This document shows positions 33,925 to 45,470 of a stretch of 64,000 bases of DNA, piece by piece. Within the stretch, counting starts at the first letter, position 1. Each line of letters opens with the position of its first letter. Location: assembly GCA_964017125.1 (NCBI GenBank), contig OZ024902.1, positions 34,376,676 through 34,440,675 of the forward strand. Reading direction: 5' to 3'. This DNA comes from Flabesymbios commensalis (taxonomy: Eukaryota > Annelida > Polychaeta > Terebellida > Flabelligeridae). Below the pieces are notes generated by a model, which was given only the letters and a program-made list of their open reading frames with translations, was not told the origin of the DNA and made no database searches. Both the position numbers and the translations under genes were made by a program.

Positions 33925-33954
33925 CGTGGACTGTGCGCCGTGTATGTGTAACTG
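33925..33954 (-). repeat. Right terminal inverted repeat of the Harbinger element
   Basis: Complement of 27884-27913 with two mismatches. Confidence 0.8.
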
Positions 33955-35289
33955 CGACCAACATCAGTCAACGAAAACACAACGAATTTGGAGCGTGTGC
34001 TTTACTTGTGCCTGACGTTAGACTAGCGTTGGTCTGACGTTCTTGTGGCGTTTCCATGCACACGCGGAAAAGCACACAAATTTTTGAACATGCAGAAAAT
34101 GTGCGCAGAGGTTGAGCCTAAAAATGATTATGCATACTTATTGTAAATCACCACACAACTCTATAAGTAAGGGAAGATAAGAAGTGTATATTAATCCACG
34201 GCAAATTTACTTTTCTTAAGTTTATTAATTTGTTAAATTCCTCAATTTTAAAAGAAACATGCTCAGGCAAAAATAGGAACATTAATGAATTTGAAATCTC
34301 AACCAGAGTCAGCAGATAAATAATCTGAAACTCGGATAGAAGTGAACATCTTTTTGGTAAATTGTTGTACTCTTGCTTGTTCTAACAGCACCTTAATTAA
34401 AAGTCGAGTAAAGTTTAGCGAATTAATTAAAATTTATGTCACAATATGACCAGCGTGAATTTTCAAAAATTTTACTCCACCAATTTTCAGTCATTGCCAA
34501 AATTTAAGAATGAAAATGTACACTTTATGACATCACATAACTTCCGTCCATTACTGTAGATCTGTTAATTTTCGCGTGTTTAAATTTTCAGGAATTTCTG
34601 ATTTTGGGACTTTAACGAAGTTCAGAATTCGCAAATTTTCATTTTTCTTTAGTAGCGCTATTATAATAATAATTTTCGCGAGGTTATTTAATTCATAAAT
34701 TTGACCTCATCGCGAAATTCACAAAAAATAAATATTAGGCTACCAGATCTACAGTATTGACCGTTCTGCTTCATTGCAGTAGTAGGCCCATTGCTCTGCA
34801 GCCCTGGTAACACTGGTGACTTCACTAAACAACTTAGCGCTAGGCTGGTAGACGGTGGAGTCAAACAGTGATTGACAATGTTTGCTTTATATAAAAATAC
34901 ACAAGTGTAGCCAACGTATTCATTGTGATTTACATTTTTATTTAAAATATCTAATCTGGTGCATAATTGCGACAAAATAACTTTAATGGTTAAATGTTAG
35001 CTACTTGTCAGACACTTCCTAAAATAATACGCAGACATGTATTGTTAGAATGTATATATTCATACCTCCTAGAAACCAATTCTTTAACCGTACGCTTAGG
35101 CTACTTCCGGAACAGTGGTTTTCTCAATGCGATGTCCGCGACACATGTACTATAATGCGACACCTGGTGAATAACGTATTCACCTGTATATAGCAGTACT
35201 TGACCACTTTCCGGACAAGCTGTTTTGACGATTGATTTGACGTGTATAAGCTTTAGGTTTAACCCTAAGAACGACATTTTTTAAAAACT
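33955..35289. other. Stretch with no recognisable gene
   Basis: The first 130 bp are again rich in GCGT/ACGC words, possibly another Harbinger subterminal fragment outside the terminal repeat. The rest is AT-rich with no coding signal. Confidence 0.4.
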
Positions 35290-36112
35290 CTCATTAGCTC
35301 CCTTTCACATCCATCTCCAACACACCAAGTTTTCAATAGCTCTCCATCACACCCAGCTCTCAGTAGCTCCCCATAACAGTAGCTCTCGATCACAACCAGC
35401 TCTCAGTAGCTCTCCATCACACCCAGCTCTCCGTCACACCCATCCCACAGTAGCTGTTTATCACACCCAGCCCTCGGTAGCTCTTCATCACACCCAGCTC
35501 TCAGTAGCTTTCCATCACACCCAGTTCTCCATCACATCCAGCTTTCAGTAGCTTTCCATCACACCCAGCTCTCCAACACACCCAGCTCTCAGTATATCTC
35601 CATCACACCCAGCTCGCCATCACACCCAGCCCTCAGTATCTTTCCACCACACCCAGATCTCAGTAGCTTTCCATCTTACCCAGTTATCTGTAGTTCTCTA
35701 TCACACCCAGCCTCAGTATTATATGTCTATTACACCCAGATCTCAGTAGCTCTCCATCACACCCAGCTATTTGTAGCTCTCTATCACACCCAGCCTCAGT
35801 ATATGTCCATTACACGCAGCTCTCAGTAGCTCTCCATAACAGTTATCTCTCTGTAGCTCTCCACTACACCCAGTCCCCAGTAACTCTCCATCACACCCAG
35901 CTCTTAGTAACTCTCTATCGCACCCAATATCTCCATCACACCCAGCTCTCCATCTCACTCAGCTCGCAGTAGCTCGCCATCACACCCCGCTCTCAATCAC
36001 ACACAGTCCTCAGTCGCTCTCCACCACTTCCAGCTCTCCACCGCACACATCTCTCAGTAGCTCTACATCACACCCAGATCTCAGTAGCTCTCCATCACAC
36101 CTAACCCTCAAT
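35290..36112. repeat. Irregular minisatellite, CTCTCCATCACACCCAGCTC-type units
   Basis: More than 25 imperfect units built from two words, CTCTCAGTAG and CTCCATCACACCCAG, in varying order (unit about 27-28 bp when both are present). The array is old and irregular. The minus-strand frame 35767-35958 is a by-product. Confidence 0.9.
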
Positions 36113-38458
36113 AGCAATAAGTGTTATATATTGTGACAGAGTGTCAGCTCAGTAGAAGAGCGCGCAGCGCGAGGGCTGACGCGAGATCATGCACTAGTTC
36201 TGGTATGAACCTTATAGTGCCTCTCTCTTTTCACCTGGTGAGGTGAGTGATTGTACAAGCATTGGCAAATAAGTCCGGGAGACAAGGAACCAGGGCAGGG
36301 CTGCTGAACCATAAAGAAACAGCCGTTTGAGCGACCAGCCACCAGAGTAAAGGGCAAGGACTGACCCTTTTGAGATGTGCTCTGCTTTCTGAGCAGTGTG
36401 TTTGAAGCCACCATCATGAACCATCCGTGTCCGCCGTGCCATCACCCGAGCTAGCAATGTAATGATAAAGAGCTCATTGCTTAAGACCCGCCTCCTGCAG
36501 TGCTATGATAGAGAGCTCACTGCCTCATGTGTCTCACAAAACGGCTCCTTTCAGAGCCCCTGTTCTCTGTGGGGACAGGAGTAGTGTCAGCTCAGGATAG
36601 TTTATTTTCTTATATGTAAACTGGGTCAATCCTCCATGACATCAGCTGGTCATAGGAACGTCCCATTATATATTGTAGGTGTGGTCCAGCCATCTTTGTC
36701 ATGCAGATCAGGTGTTTAGGTCACAATTGAAGCAGCTAGTTCCCTCTACAAAGATTACAAGGTAATTTAATGCTAATAACAAATAGTATACCCCCCCCCC
36801 TTTTTAATGAAGTTTGTTATTAGCAAGTTAATTTAGGTATATTTCATACTCACATATCTTCACTGAAGGCTGAATCTACCCACTTGTAATAGTCAGCCAG
36901 CCAGGGTACATAATGTGAAGAAAAAATGGTCTGACGGCATAATTTTTTTTGTTATAAGCAAACTAATTTACTAATTTCGGAAATGTGTTCAGTAATTGTC
37001 AAATAATGATACCTGGGTGACTGACATTGTGTTACACGTCTCCTTCTTTGCGGAATAACAAAATGGCCGAAATATGCACTAGATATTATGACATATATTC
37101 GCGAATAACTATTCAAATCGTTAATGTAATATATGGATGTTTAGATGATATAACCAAAAAAAAAACATTTAAAAAGTTTCTTTCAACTTTAATTGTCAAA
37201 GATGATTTTAAACTAACAATTGTTATGTATATATTCTATTAGTTATGTGCACATGTGTAATGTCAATTCGAAATATGATATGGATATATGTACATTGCAA
37301 CGGACCTAATCGTATATGATCTATATACTCAATACAAAAAATGTCTATTTCATCACCACAGCTATTCAATATATGATACATTCAGTTTGCTAAATACAAA
37401 AACGTGAACCTACGTTTAAACATAGGGTTACATATTCTTAATGGTAATTCGCTAGATATTTGCAAATGTAAATTTCATTTTGTAGTGTCCAACTAGAAAA
37501 CATACAATAAAACAAGTAAAATCAACCTGGTTCTTCTTCGTGGTAGTTTCAAAGCAAATTGTTTACATGGATAATCTTTATATTTACATGTACATATGCT
37601 ATCTTATTATTACATTCTAACTACAGTCAATATCAGCAACAACTATTTGATATGAGATAGCAACATGCAGAAATGCAGACTTGCTGAGATTGACTAAATT
37701 TTGTGGCTGATTTGCATCTTGCTCTATGCCCACAAACTACACGCAACGATCAACAATTTTGTTTGATAGTTAGCTCGATTTTAATTAAGTTAGAGCGTCT
37801 TGCGTTGATGTCAATTTCCCCCACCTCTATTGTTCCTTAAGAAAGAGGTCATGCCTTGCTGTATTCACACCACCAAGACAATCAGGAGCAAAGTACAATG
37901 AAAATGTGGGCTAAAAAAACGTAAACTGATTTATATTGCTTTCCACGTCTATTGCTACTTAATATATAAATAGCCCGTTGAAATTTGAATGTTTTGAAAC
38001 CACAACAAAATAACGTTTATTGTTTATTGGCAATTATGTCTTTCAACTCAGTGCTTCGTATAATGTTTTTTTATATTAGTCCAGATAGGAAAACTTATTT
38101 AAAACAGTATTTATACTTCTATTTGAGTTATACCCGCTACCTCACATGGTTTAACGAGATGATATATGTTGTAATTAGATCAAGTCAAAGCTTCGTTTGT
38201 TTCATAGTTGAGGATAACCTTTCAGCACACAAAAAAGTGAACAATTGGTTAAAAAAACTAAAAAAACTAATATTATATGGATACGTATAATATTTCAGCT
38301 CTGGATCTCATATTGTGTAATCTTATACACTCAATTCCTAAAATGTCGTTAAACATTATTATACATTAATTTTAATGTTTCACAACTTACTTTTGTTCTA
38401 GAAGCTTTATTGAATACATCTATCAAGTCCATCTTTTGCTAGTTTTGCTATTTAGGAA
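36113..38458. other. Mostly featureless AT-rich stretch
   Basis: At 36140-36210 a piece (GTGTCAGCTCAGTAGAAGAG) resembles a tRNA A box, but no B box or cloverleaf follows. At 36772-36836 GCTAATAACAAA and TTTGTTATTAGC form a hairpin around a run of ten C. The 101-codon frame 37985-38290 has no recognisable domain. Confidence 0.4.
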
Positions 38459-39065
38459 ATGATGTCAAAGTATAAATAGTATGATGACAAACAACACCTA
38501 TTTAGATCCCTGCTGTAAGAGCCTTTGACCTTTGCTGATCCTTTTCATTGGGCAATTGATATACGTGTGTATCTGTTTAGATATCGCCCATTATAAACTG
38601 TACGTTTTCATACCAATATAATTAAATTCGAATAAGTCTCGAAAAATATACCGTCGCCTCGGAGCTAAAGGATCCTATCTGACACTCGTCAGAGTGGCAG
38701 ATAGAATCCTTTAGCTCCGAGGCGACGATATTGTCAATGATGTCATGACACACTATGATTGAGACTGTGTAATTTTTAAATTAACCGAAAGGGAAAAGAC
38801 GGATTTAAAACATATTTTAACCCTCGATTTAATCATACAGGCTAGGGCAGAATGCTCTGAAACATCGTTTGTTTTATTCCATTCACTTAAACTCGGTTAG
38901 TTTTGTTTTTTATGGAATTATGTCAATGTAAAAATAGTATGATGGAAAAAACACATGGTCATGTGTTTACCGGATGAGGTTTGGCCTTTGTTTACTTCTG
39001 TAATTGAGAAATTGATATACATTTTTTCTCTTCTGATATTTCGCATTTTAAACTGGACGTTTAAA
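38459..39065 (+). repeat. Two diverged copies of a ~155-bp repeat flanking the mini-MITE
   Basis: 38459-38620 and 38915-39065 share AATAGTATGATGrmAAA, GGCCTTTG/GACCTTTGCT, AATTGATATAC and ATTwTAAACTGkACGTTT in the same order. The 78-bp palindrome at 38651 lies between them. Confidence 0.6.
38651..38728. mobile_element. 78-bp palindromic TA-flanked mini-MITE, copy 2
   Basis: Same length as 3197-3274 and, judged by the asymmetric centre (GACACTCGTCAGAGTGGC here), inserted in the opposite orientation. TA lies on both sides (38649-38650 and 38729-38730). The copies differ at only a few positions. Confidence 0.75.
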
Positions 39066-39149
39066 TAAATAAATACATATATATTTTATTTGCGTCTTGG
39101 CAGATATATTGCAAATTATATTATTACGTTCTACTATTCATACTAGTCA

Positions 39150-39565
39150 GTGACACTAAATTTCTTTGTGTAATTATTGACGATAATCTAAATTGACATA
39201 GTCATATAAATGAAGTTTGTAGGAAGCTTGTGAGTGTATTTCTTTGTAAAGAGAGTCATTTTTTGTCAAAAAACTATATATATACAATAAGCTGTATGAT
39301 CTACAATATGTTGTATAATAGTATGTGTTTCCGTACAATGCGAATGTATATGCACTAAATAAAAGTTTGTTACTGCAGAAAAATTAATTAGGCCTATAAT
39401 GGTACATAAAGCCAAATATATAGATCACAGAAAACCTTTCTTTATTTCGTCAAAGTATGTACCTTTTAATGAACTTGTTAAATATTTTACACTCCTGGTA
39501 ATGCACAAAGCATTTCACAATCTATTTCGGTACACACTCCCTGGGGTTGTTCTAGAAGTCTCTTA
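39150..39565 (+). pseudogene. LINE relic, part of the reverse transcriptase after the catalytic core
   Basis: The plus strand reads VIIDDNLN then INEVCRKLVSVFLCK, ESHFLSKNYIYTISCMIY and, 3', LLQKKLIRPI, YIDHRKPFFISSKYVPFN, ELVKYFTLLVMHKAF. This is the conserved order LGV.ID..L.W..HI..V..K......F......Y...I.........LQKR.IR.I......H..P.F....I....L....... found C-terminal to the LINE RT catalytic core. The upstream RT motifs are missing and the frame changes within the relic. The clade (Jockey, CR1 or related) cannot be fixed. Confidence 0.7.
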
Positions 39566-40139
39566 CTATCATCCTATGTAGTCGAACATGTTTTTTGGTG
39601 TTGAACGAAATCAACAAAAAATAAATTAATTTAAATTTGCCTAAGTTTTCATATTCTTAACTATTTTAAATCATTTTTTTGGAAATCTTCATATAATGTC
39701 TTTCCCGTCTTTGAATGATCTGAAACATAGAGAATCAGCAATATTATGCACAAAATACACAGGTTTTGAGACAAAACACGCATAAATAATAGTGAATATA
39801 GCGTTTTTGAAGGCCATCTAGAATTGTTTTTGTTTTTTGCTATTTTAACGAAAACTATGTTAGCCACCCTAGTGACATGAAGTAGTATACATACGATGAT
39901 GCCTGCAAGCTCGTTTGTTTATTATAAAAACATGCTATCAGTTGAAACGATAGGCTGTAGCGGCTGGCTGACTATATTCTCAGCAGCTGTGATTATATAA
40001 TACGATGAGACATCAGTAGGCCTACTGATTGTGAGATAAATATATTTTATTTTTAAATATCTCCAGATTCAAATTGCAATTTTTTCAGCTAAAACATTTA
40101 TATAGGCCTATCACACACCCTAGCCCTCAAATTGCCAAC

Positions 40140-40560
40140 ATTTTGTCAATTAGAAAAACAACCACTAACATTGAGCAAATGTTGGTGCACCATCGACGAT
40201 GCTGGCCTAACATCACAATAACATCGTTAATTGGCCTACTGCACTATCTCACCCTGCTGTACTGATTTCACAACTTACTGACTTAATAGGTCTAATAAAA
40301 GTTACATCGTTATGAGTGAGTGAGTGAGTGGGTGAATAGTACTTCACGTCGTTTTATGCACATTGAGCCAATATCGCGACAGAAGGAAGCCCGAAGCCGG
40401 GACTATGCCATATACTCTTGTTACTTCGTTATAACCAGCGATAAAAGATCTTTGGTGTCCAACAGCTCACGCAGTTCACGGCAAAACGGGAGACATTTAA
40501 CACATGATGTTTCAATGCTGGGTCAACGTCGCAGATAGTTGTCCAGCATTGAAGCAATAT
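40140..40560. repeat. GTTGGCC-family fragments and a shared 44-bp block
   Basis: Family fragments at 40140-40225 (ATGTTGGTGCACCATCGACG) and 40505-40560. At 40368-40411 a block with AATATCGCGACAGAAGGAAG and CCCGAAGCCGGGACTATGCC is almost identical to 49127-49170. It is probably the conserved part of a separate short interspersed repeat. Confidence 0.5.
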
Positions 40561-40591
40561 AGCAGTAACTTCAGTGATTTTCACGGCAGGC

Positions 40592-40914
40592 AAATGAAAT
40601 GAAATGAAATGAATCGGGCTTTAGGCCACCTTTGTGCACATATAGGCTAAACTGGGCCAGGAGAACCTCCTGAGGATGGTGAGATGATCGGGATGACACT
40701 GTCCTCCAGACACAGGATTCGAAATTCGAGCCCTGGCGGTCTGAGGCCAAGCACGCTACTTCTCAGTCACGGAGGCTCCCCACAATACTAACTTTCACAC
40801 GTGGATGGGGAAGAAACATTTTTTGTTTCTTTCAAACCGCCGAGACCGGGAACCGAGCCCCGAACTCTGGCGTGAAAGGCAGCGGTGCTAACCACTACCC
40901 TAGGGCCCCCGCCC
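40592..40914 (-). mobile_element. Full-length dimeric tRNA-derived SINE
   Basis: Complete from head (GGGCCCTAGGGTAGTGG on the minus strand) to a (TCATT)n tail of four repeats. It is flanked by a 12-bp duplication, TTCACGGCAGGC at 40580-40591 and 40915-40926. Confidence 0.93.
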
Positions 40915-41039
40915 TTCACGGCAGGCGTGAGGTTTCTTTAAACAGTTTCACTTCTGATGACCCATTGGGTGCTAGGGGGCAGTAATATTCAACGAGTAAT
41001 CATACTCTCTGTGCCTGGATTTATATTAAACTACACGAA

Positions 41040-41190
41040 GGGCTATATTAGTCCAATGTTGTCAAGCTTCACAGACGGTGGCCAAACAAAAAAACAACAT
41101 TGGCTTAACGTTTGGTGTTAGTGCCAACCCAGCAATGCCGACTCAGTGCTGTTTCAAGCTGGGCTGGCGTCGCGAACGACCCCACAGCAT
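41040..41190. repeat. GTTGGCC-family fragments
   Basis: AACATTGGCTTAACGTTTGG and CTGGGCTGGCGTCGCGAACG in a degraded context. Confidence 0.4.
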
Positions 41191-41956
41191 TAAACCAAAA
41201 TTCTGGAAATTAGCATCCAAAATGTTTAGAAGCTCTCTCTAGTTACAAGCATATCCTTCTCTAGAATACTTTTTATGATTATGTGTGACTTTTTTGTGTA
41301 TTTTACTAAACTTTAATAATGTAGAAATTATGTTATTTTAATTATATACTATTTTAATTATATACTAAATCTAAAAAGAAACCGACCATTATGATTACTT
41401 AAGCTTTTCTGAACACTATCTGTTGTATTTTTTTATAACTTGTATTTTTTTAATAAAATATGATATTATATAATAATATTAGATGTAGAATAATTGGCGT
41501 TACGTTGCTGTAAAAAATGAAGATCTTTTAATATGTCACTTATTGAACTTAAAGTGTCACTAGATCTAAATTGAATATTCTCCACCCGATCTCCTAAACA
41601 TTTTGTTATATTTTGCTTGAAAAATATATAGTATCAAGGGTTTTATAGTAGTGTTTTTTTAATTTTTTACTGATCGAGCTTAAAGTGTCACTGTGTCTAA
41701 AAATATTGTTTTTTATTCAACTATGCGCATCATTATTAATATTGTATGTAATATCAGGTTAAATGTTTTAAATTACATGACTAGCTGATGTTTTTTCTGT
41801 TTTCCATGTGAATGAAAGTGTCACAAAAACTGAACAGAAAAAATAATAGGCATAATCGCCATCCTATCTTGCAAACAACATGGTATCCTGCATTGATATC
41901 CTGTTTATGACTACTGTACACGGTGGAAATTAAATATAAATATTTAAAAGTTCGAG

Positions 41957-42660
41957 TTGTATAAAGATTTGCATCATTCACACAATCCTAAAATACATTT
42001 CCAATGTGAACTATTTGATAAAATTATTATACCAATTTGTGACCACGGATGTGAGGTATGGGGATTTCATAAAGCCCCTGCTATAGAAAGGGTTCATCTT
42101 CAATTTTGCAATCGTATTTTACATGTTAAGAAATCTACTGCAATTGTTTTGTTTACGGTGAATTAAGAAGATTTCCATTGGCAGTAAACAGACATTTAAA
42201 AACTATAAAATATTGGTTGAAAATCATAACCCGTAAGACAAACCCATTGTTGTATAATTTGTATATAGATATCAATATGAAAAATGAGAACTCGAACATG
42301 CCAATAATTGGGCTAGTAAAGTCAAGGAAATGTTAGCAAACTACAAAAACACAAGTTTGTCCATATTAAGTTTCTGACAAAAAATTATCCCAGTAGTCAG
42401 TGGAAAATGGTATTACAGAAAAGTTTATAATGAATGTATGTGTATGTGTATGTGTAATGTTCTTGGGGATGAGTACCATTTTGTTATAGAATGCCAGATT
42501 AATACAGATATAAATAGTACATATTTGTCACCTTACTATTGGCGAAAACCATAAATGTCTAAATTTATTGAGCTTATGACATGTGATCATTTAATATTAT
42601 TTCTAAATCAACTGTCTTTATTTTTGAAAGTTTAAAACTGTTAACTGAACCATAGTATGA
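41957..42660 (+). pseudogene. LINE relic, C-terminal reverse-transcriptase region
   Basis: The open part (41957-42166) reads LFDKIIIPICDHGCEVWGFH and PAIERVHLQFCNRILHVKKS. It matches the LFDKL.LPIL.YGCEVWGF.....IE.VHL.FCK.IL.VKK.T segment of many invertebrate LINE ORF2 proteins. Downstream, other frames give LAVNRHLKTIKYWLK and then NVLGDEYHFVIECQI, the usual C-terminal GDE.HF...C module, followed by MSKFIELM. Several frame changes separate these pieces and nothing upstream of the C-terminal third remains: a 5'-truncated, decayed copy. Confidence 0.82.
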
Positions 42661-43861
42661 AATATTATTGTTATATGTTTTTATCTCCTCGTCAAGACGC
42701 ACACACTGTTTTTTTTTTGCCCATTGTTTTTTTGTAAATGCACACAGGCTCCAAGGATCCTATTGCTGTTTTGAATAAACCATTGATCGATATGTTTATA
42801 ACTATCACCAAAATCGTGGCGCTAGTGTGAAAATCATGTGTTTTTATTTTTCAATATAGGGCCTATGTGTGTCAATATATATATATAAATATATTTAAAT
42901 TTCTGCGTGCTTTTCTGCCTATTGTGTTATTTTTAACTCTGATGTGCATACATTTTTATTATGTACGTTATGTTGGTATAAAAATGATTTTTTTCTCCTT
43001 TGTTTATAGGACTGAAAGTGTCACTAAAACTGAAAAGAAAAATTGACACCCTATATTTTCTGATTCTGTGTAATCTTCCTAAAAGTTTGATGTATGGTGT
43101 CATAAATTAACAAGAAAATCCCACGGCATTATGTACACGCCCCTACACTATGTGCTGGACGCATTTGTCTGTGGTGCGCTCATTTAGTTGTAGCAAAGCT
43201 GCGTCAGAGGTGTCTCAGAGCCGATTTTCTTGCAAACATCACGCCTTGAAATGATAACCTGTTCATAAAGATATGCAACAATCATTCTTAATTTATCTAT
43301 TTTGGCATTCACGGTTTGATTGTTGACAAAACTACTAAAAAGTGAAAATGAAAACATGTGTTTTTTGCATGCAGGACAACACACAATTCAAGGAACGGAT
43401 AATAAACTAAAAACTTTAAAATTACATTGTGCTGCAATACAATATTAAATAATATTAAATAATACACAACCACACTCATTATTGATGGATATACAATAGT
43501 TTGCATACTTTTTATGTACCCTTTGAGTGCACTACGGCTTTTTGCATGCATGCAAAACAGCACATGTGCTGCCGAGTGGGAAGTAATATAAGCCCATGTA
43601 CACAAATCCCTTCAAAATATTTTTTTTAATACAAAAATAGATAACATAGTGTGGTCACATGCAAATACATGTGCCACAGATAGCAAGTGCCACAGATAGC
43701 CCTATACATAACTGTATGATTATATTCGCATTGCTGTGGATGCACTTATGTCTATTTGCACGCGTGTACCAAACAAAACCTATAATATTTCATTGGCAAT
43801 TTTATTTTGAAATATTATAACCAAAATATATCACTACAGGTTATATATCCCGTTCTATAGT
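42661..43861. other. AT-rich stretch with recurring AAAGTGTCACT words
   Basis: Words like GAAAGTGTCACTAAAACTGA occur at about 41550, 41684, 41815 and 43013, suggesting a very old dispersed repeat. The minus-strand frames 43184-43605 show no known domain. Confidence 0.35.
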
Positions 43862-44188
43862 GTGTATCTGGATACAAAAAATACAATTGATATTAATCAA
43901 ACGTATTCACCTATCTTCACACATAAAAGTTGTTACATAAGATATCACAATAAATGCACGTACGTCCTTCTGGGTTGTCCATACAGCTTACATGGAGAAA
44001 GTAGGCCTAGTACCTGTTGCGAGAAAATGCAATGTGATGATTGCACTGAGATCAGCCCATATCATATTTTTTCGCCCTGTCAACATCAACAGCTATCTCA
44101 TGAAAATCTATTTTCACTAATCCAGCGTTACGCAATTGTGTCTTGCGCAAAGCAGTTAATTACGGTACCTGATTACATCTACATGTGA
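43862..44188 (+). CDS. Uncharacterised open frame, doubtful
   Basis: A 108-codon frame with several Cys residues (STCCEKMQCDDC) and no recognisable family, signal peptide or convincing splice borders. It lies between LINE relics and tandem repeats. I list it because its composition is not that of a repeat by-product, but chance is the more likely explanation. Confidence 0.12.
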   Translation: MYLDTKNTIDINQTYSPIFTHKSCYIRYHNKCTYVLLGCPYSLHGESRPSTCCEKMQCDDCTEISPYHIFSPCQHQQLSHENLFSLIQRYAIVSCAKQLITVPDYIYM

Positions 44189-44244
44189 TTATTCTCAATA
44201 AAAAGTGATAACATCATGTGCATGACCAGGATTAATGACGTTTA

Positions 44245-44448
44245 GTGACGTTAAGATGTTATCGAAAACACGTGCCTTGGCTTAGTGATAATACGGGATC
44301 CGAGACAGTGCTCAAGGACTTTAGCTGGATCTACAATCACGGCAGGGTTGAGAACAACTCAGTAGGCAAGTACACACATATAAGACAAGGGCCGCCAGTA
44401 ACCATAACATTCAAGTATCACATACTAGCCACAGTAAAAAAAGTCTGA
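44245..44448 (+). CDS. Uncharacterised short open frame, doubtful
   Basis: The 67-residue peptide has a protein-like stretch (VLKDFSWIYNHGRVENNSVG, then GPPVTITFKYHILATVKK). The beta-strand-like PPVTITFKYHILATV end suggests a possible decayed exon. I do not recognise the family. No neighbouring exon was found. Confidence 0.2.
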   Translation: MTLRCYRKHVPWLSDNTGSETVLKDFSWIYNHGRVENNSVGKYTHIRQGPPVTITFKYHILATVKKV

Positions 44449-44520
44449 ATCTTGAACAAATCTGCAACAAGATAGCCCACTTCGGGTGGGGCTTTACGCG
44501 TGTTTTTACATAGCCACACC

Positions 44521-44770
44521 GAATTATGTTGAAAAGATTAGTTGACATTTTTGTCCATTAAATATCTTGGCCTTTTTTAGATGTAATTCAACCTTGACCT
44601 TGTTGAATTATGTTGAAAAGATTAGTTGACATTTTTGTCCATTAAATATCTTGGCCTTTTTTAGATGTAATTCAACCTTGACCTTGTTGAATTATGTTGA
44701 AAAGATTAGTTGACATTTTTGTCCATTAAATATCTTGGCCTTTTTTAGATGTAATTCAACCTTGACCTTG
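44521..44770 (+). repeat. Three tandem copies of an 84-bp unit, apparently identical
   Basis: Units start at 44521, 44605 and 44689 with GAATTATGTTGAAAAGATTA and end with TTCAACCTTGACCTTGTT (the third ends at the final CCTTG). I see no difference between the three, so the triplication is recent or homogenised. Confidence 0.95.
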
Positions 44771-44879
44771 AAACTCACTTCAGTTTGTCCTCTTACTATC
44801 AGGAATTTGACATATGAACAAACAAAATACATTTAAAAAAATTGTGAGGAAAGACATATTATGTCTCCGCGATGCTTAG

Positions 44880-45300
44880 TTCTCAAATGATAGTGATTTT
44901 TAAACTTACCATAAATTATAGGTTCAATGGCGGCCATTTTTGATTTTATCAGAAAACGAAGATTTCCTAAGGGGGATTTGGGTAGAGTTTTATTTGTTTT
45001 TTACATAACCCCACTGAGTCAAATTCCGTTGAAAAACATTTCTCAACATTTTCCATTAAATATACTTAAACAAATGCAAATTATTCACAATTTCAGGTCT
45101 AATTCAACCTTAAAAATAACCTTATTTTGACCTCTTATGAATTTGAAATGTAAAAAAGTGAAATTCGCTAAACAATTAGTACGAAAATACATATTATATG
45201 TGCCTCCACGATGTGTAGTACACAAATGATTGCGATTGATTAAAACTTTACATAAATAACTGGTTTTATGGCGACCATTTCGGATTTCATCATTGGATGA
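44880..45300 (+). repeat. Two diverged units with ATGGCGGCCATT core
   Basis: Both units hold GTsTCCrCGATG, CACAAATGAT / CTCAAATGAT, TAAACTTwACATAAAT and GGTTCAATGGCGGCCATTTT / GGTTTTATGGCGACCATTTC. The 67-codon frame at 44927 is a by-product. Confidence 0.65.
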
Positions 45301-45369
45301 ATAAATTTATTTTAATTACTATGTGTGAATGGTGCTCAAAGGCGGGCGTTCTGCTGTGTCCTTCAGTAA

Positions 45370-45470
45370 TATCCCAACAGACACGGTTTGTTACACCAAA
45401 TACTGTTTCAACAATGGGTCACCGTATGCGACACTGGCCCAAACATTATGCCAACAACTAAACGTCTAAT
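45370..45470. repeat. GTTGGCC-family fragment
   Basis: CCCAACAGACACGGTTTG ... ACTGGCCCAAACATTATGCC. Diverged. Confidence 0.4.

Larger units (their letters stand above)
27884..33954. mobile_element. Degenerate PIF/Harbinger DNA transposon (~6.1 kb)
   Basis: Its two ends are inverted copies: CAGTCACACATACACGACG... at 27884-27913 and, as complement, CAGTTACACATACACGGCG... at 33925-33954, 28 of 30 bases matching. Between them lie the two genes expected of PIF/Harbinger: a DDE transposase (plus strand) and a MADF/Myb-type DNA-binding partner (minus strand), pointing at each other. Regions just inside the ends (28360-28800 and 33530-33900) are unusually rich in ACGC/GCGT words, as is common for subterminal binding sites. 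I could not find a matching TWA target duplication. Nested material (a TTAA-type MITE, a GTTGGCC palindrome, a ~380-bp tandem array) has been added. Both genes are broken. Confidence 0.75.

Noticed and set aside
36140-36210. tRNA-like A box (GTGTCAGCTCAGTAGAAGAG)
   Set aside because: No convincing B box or cloverleaf follows.
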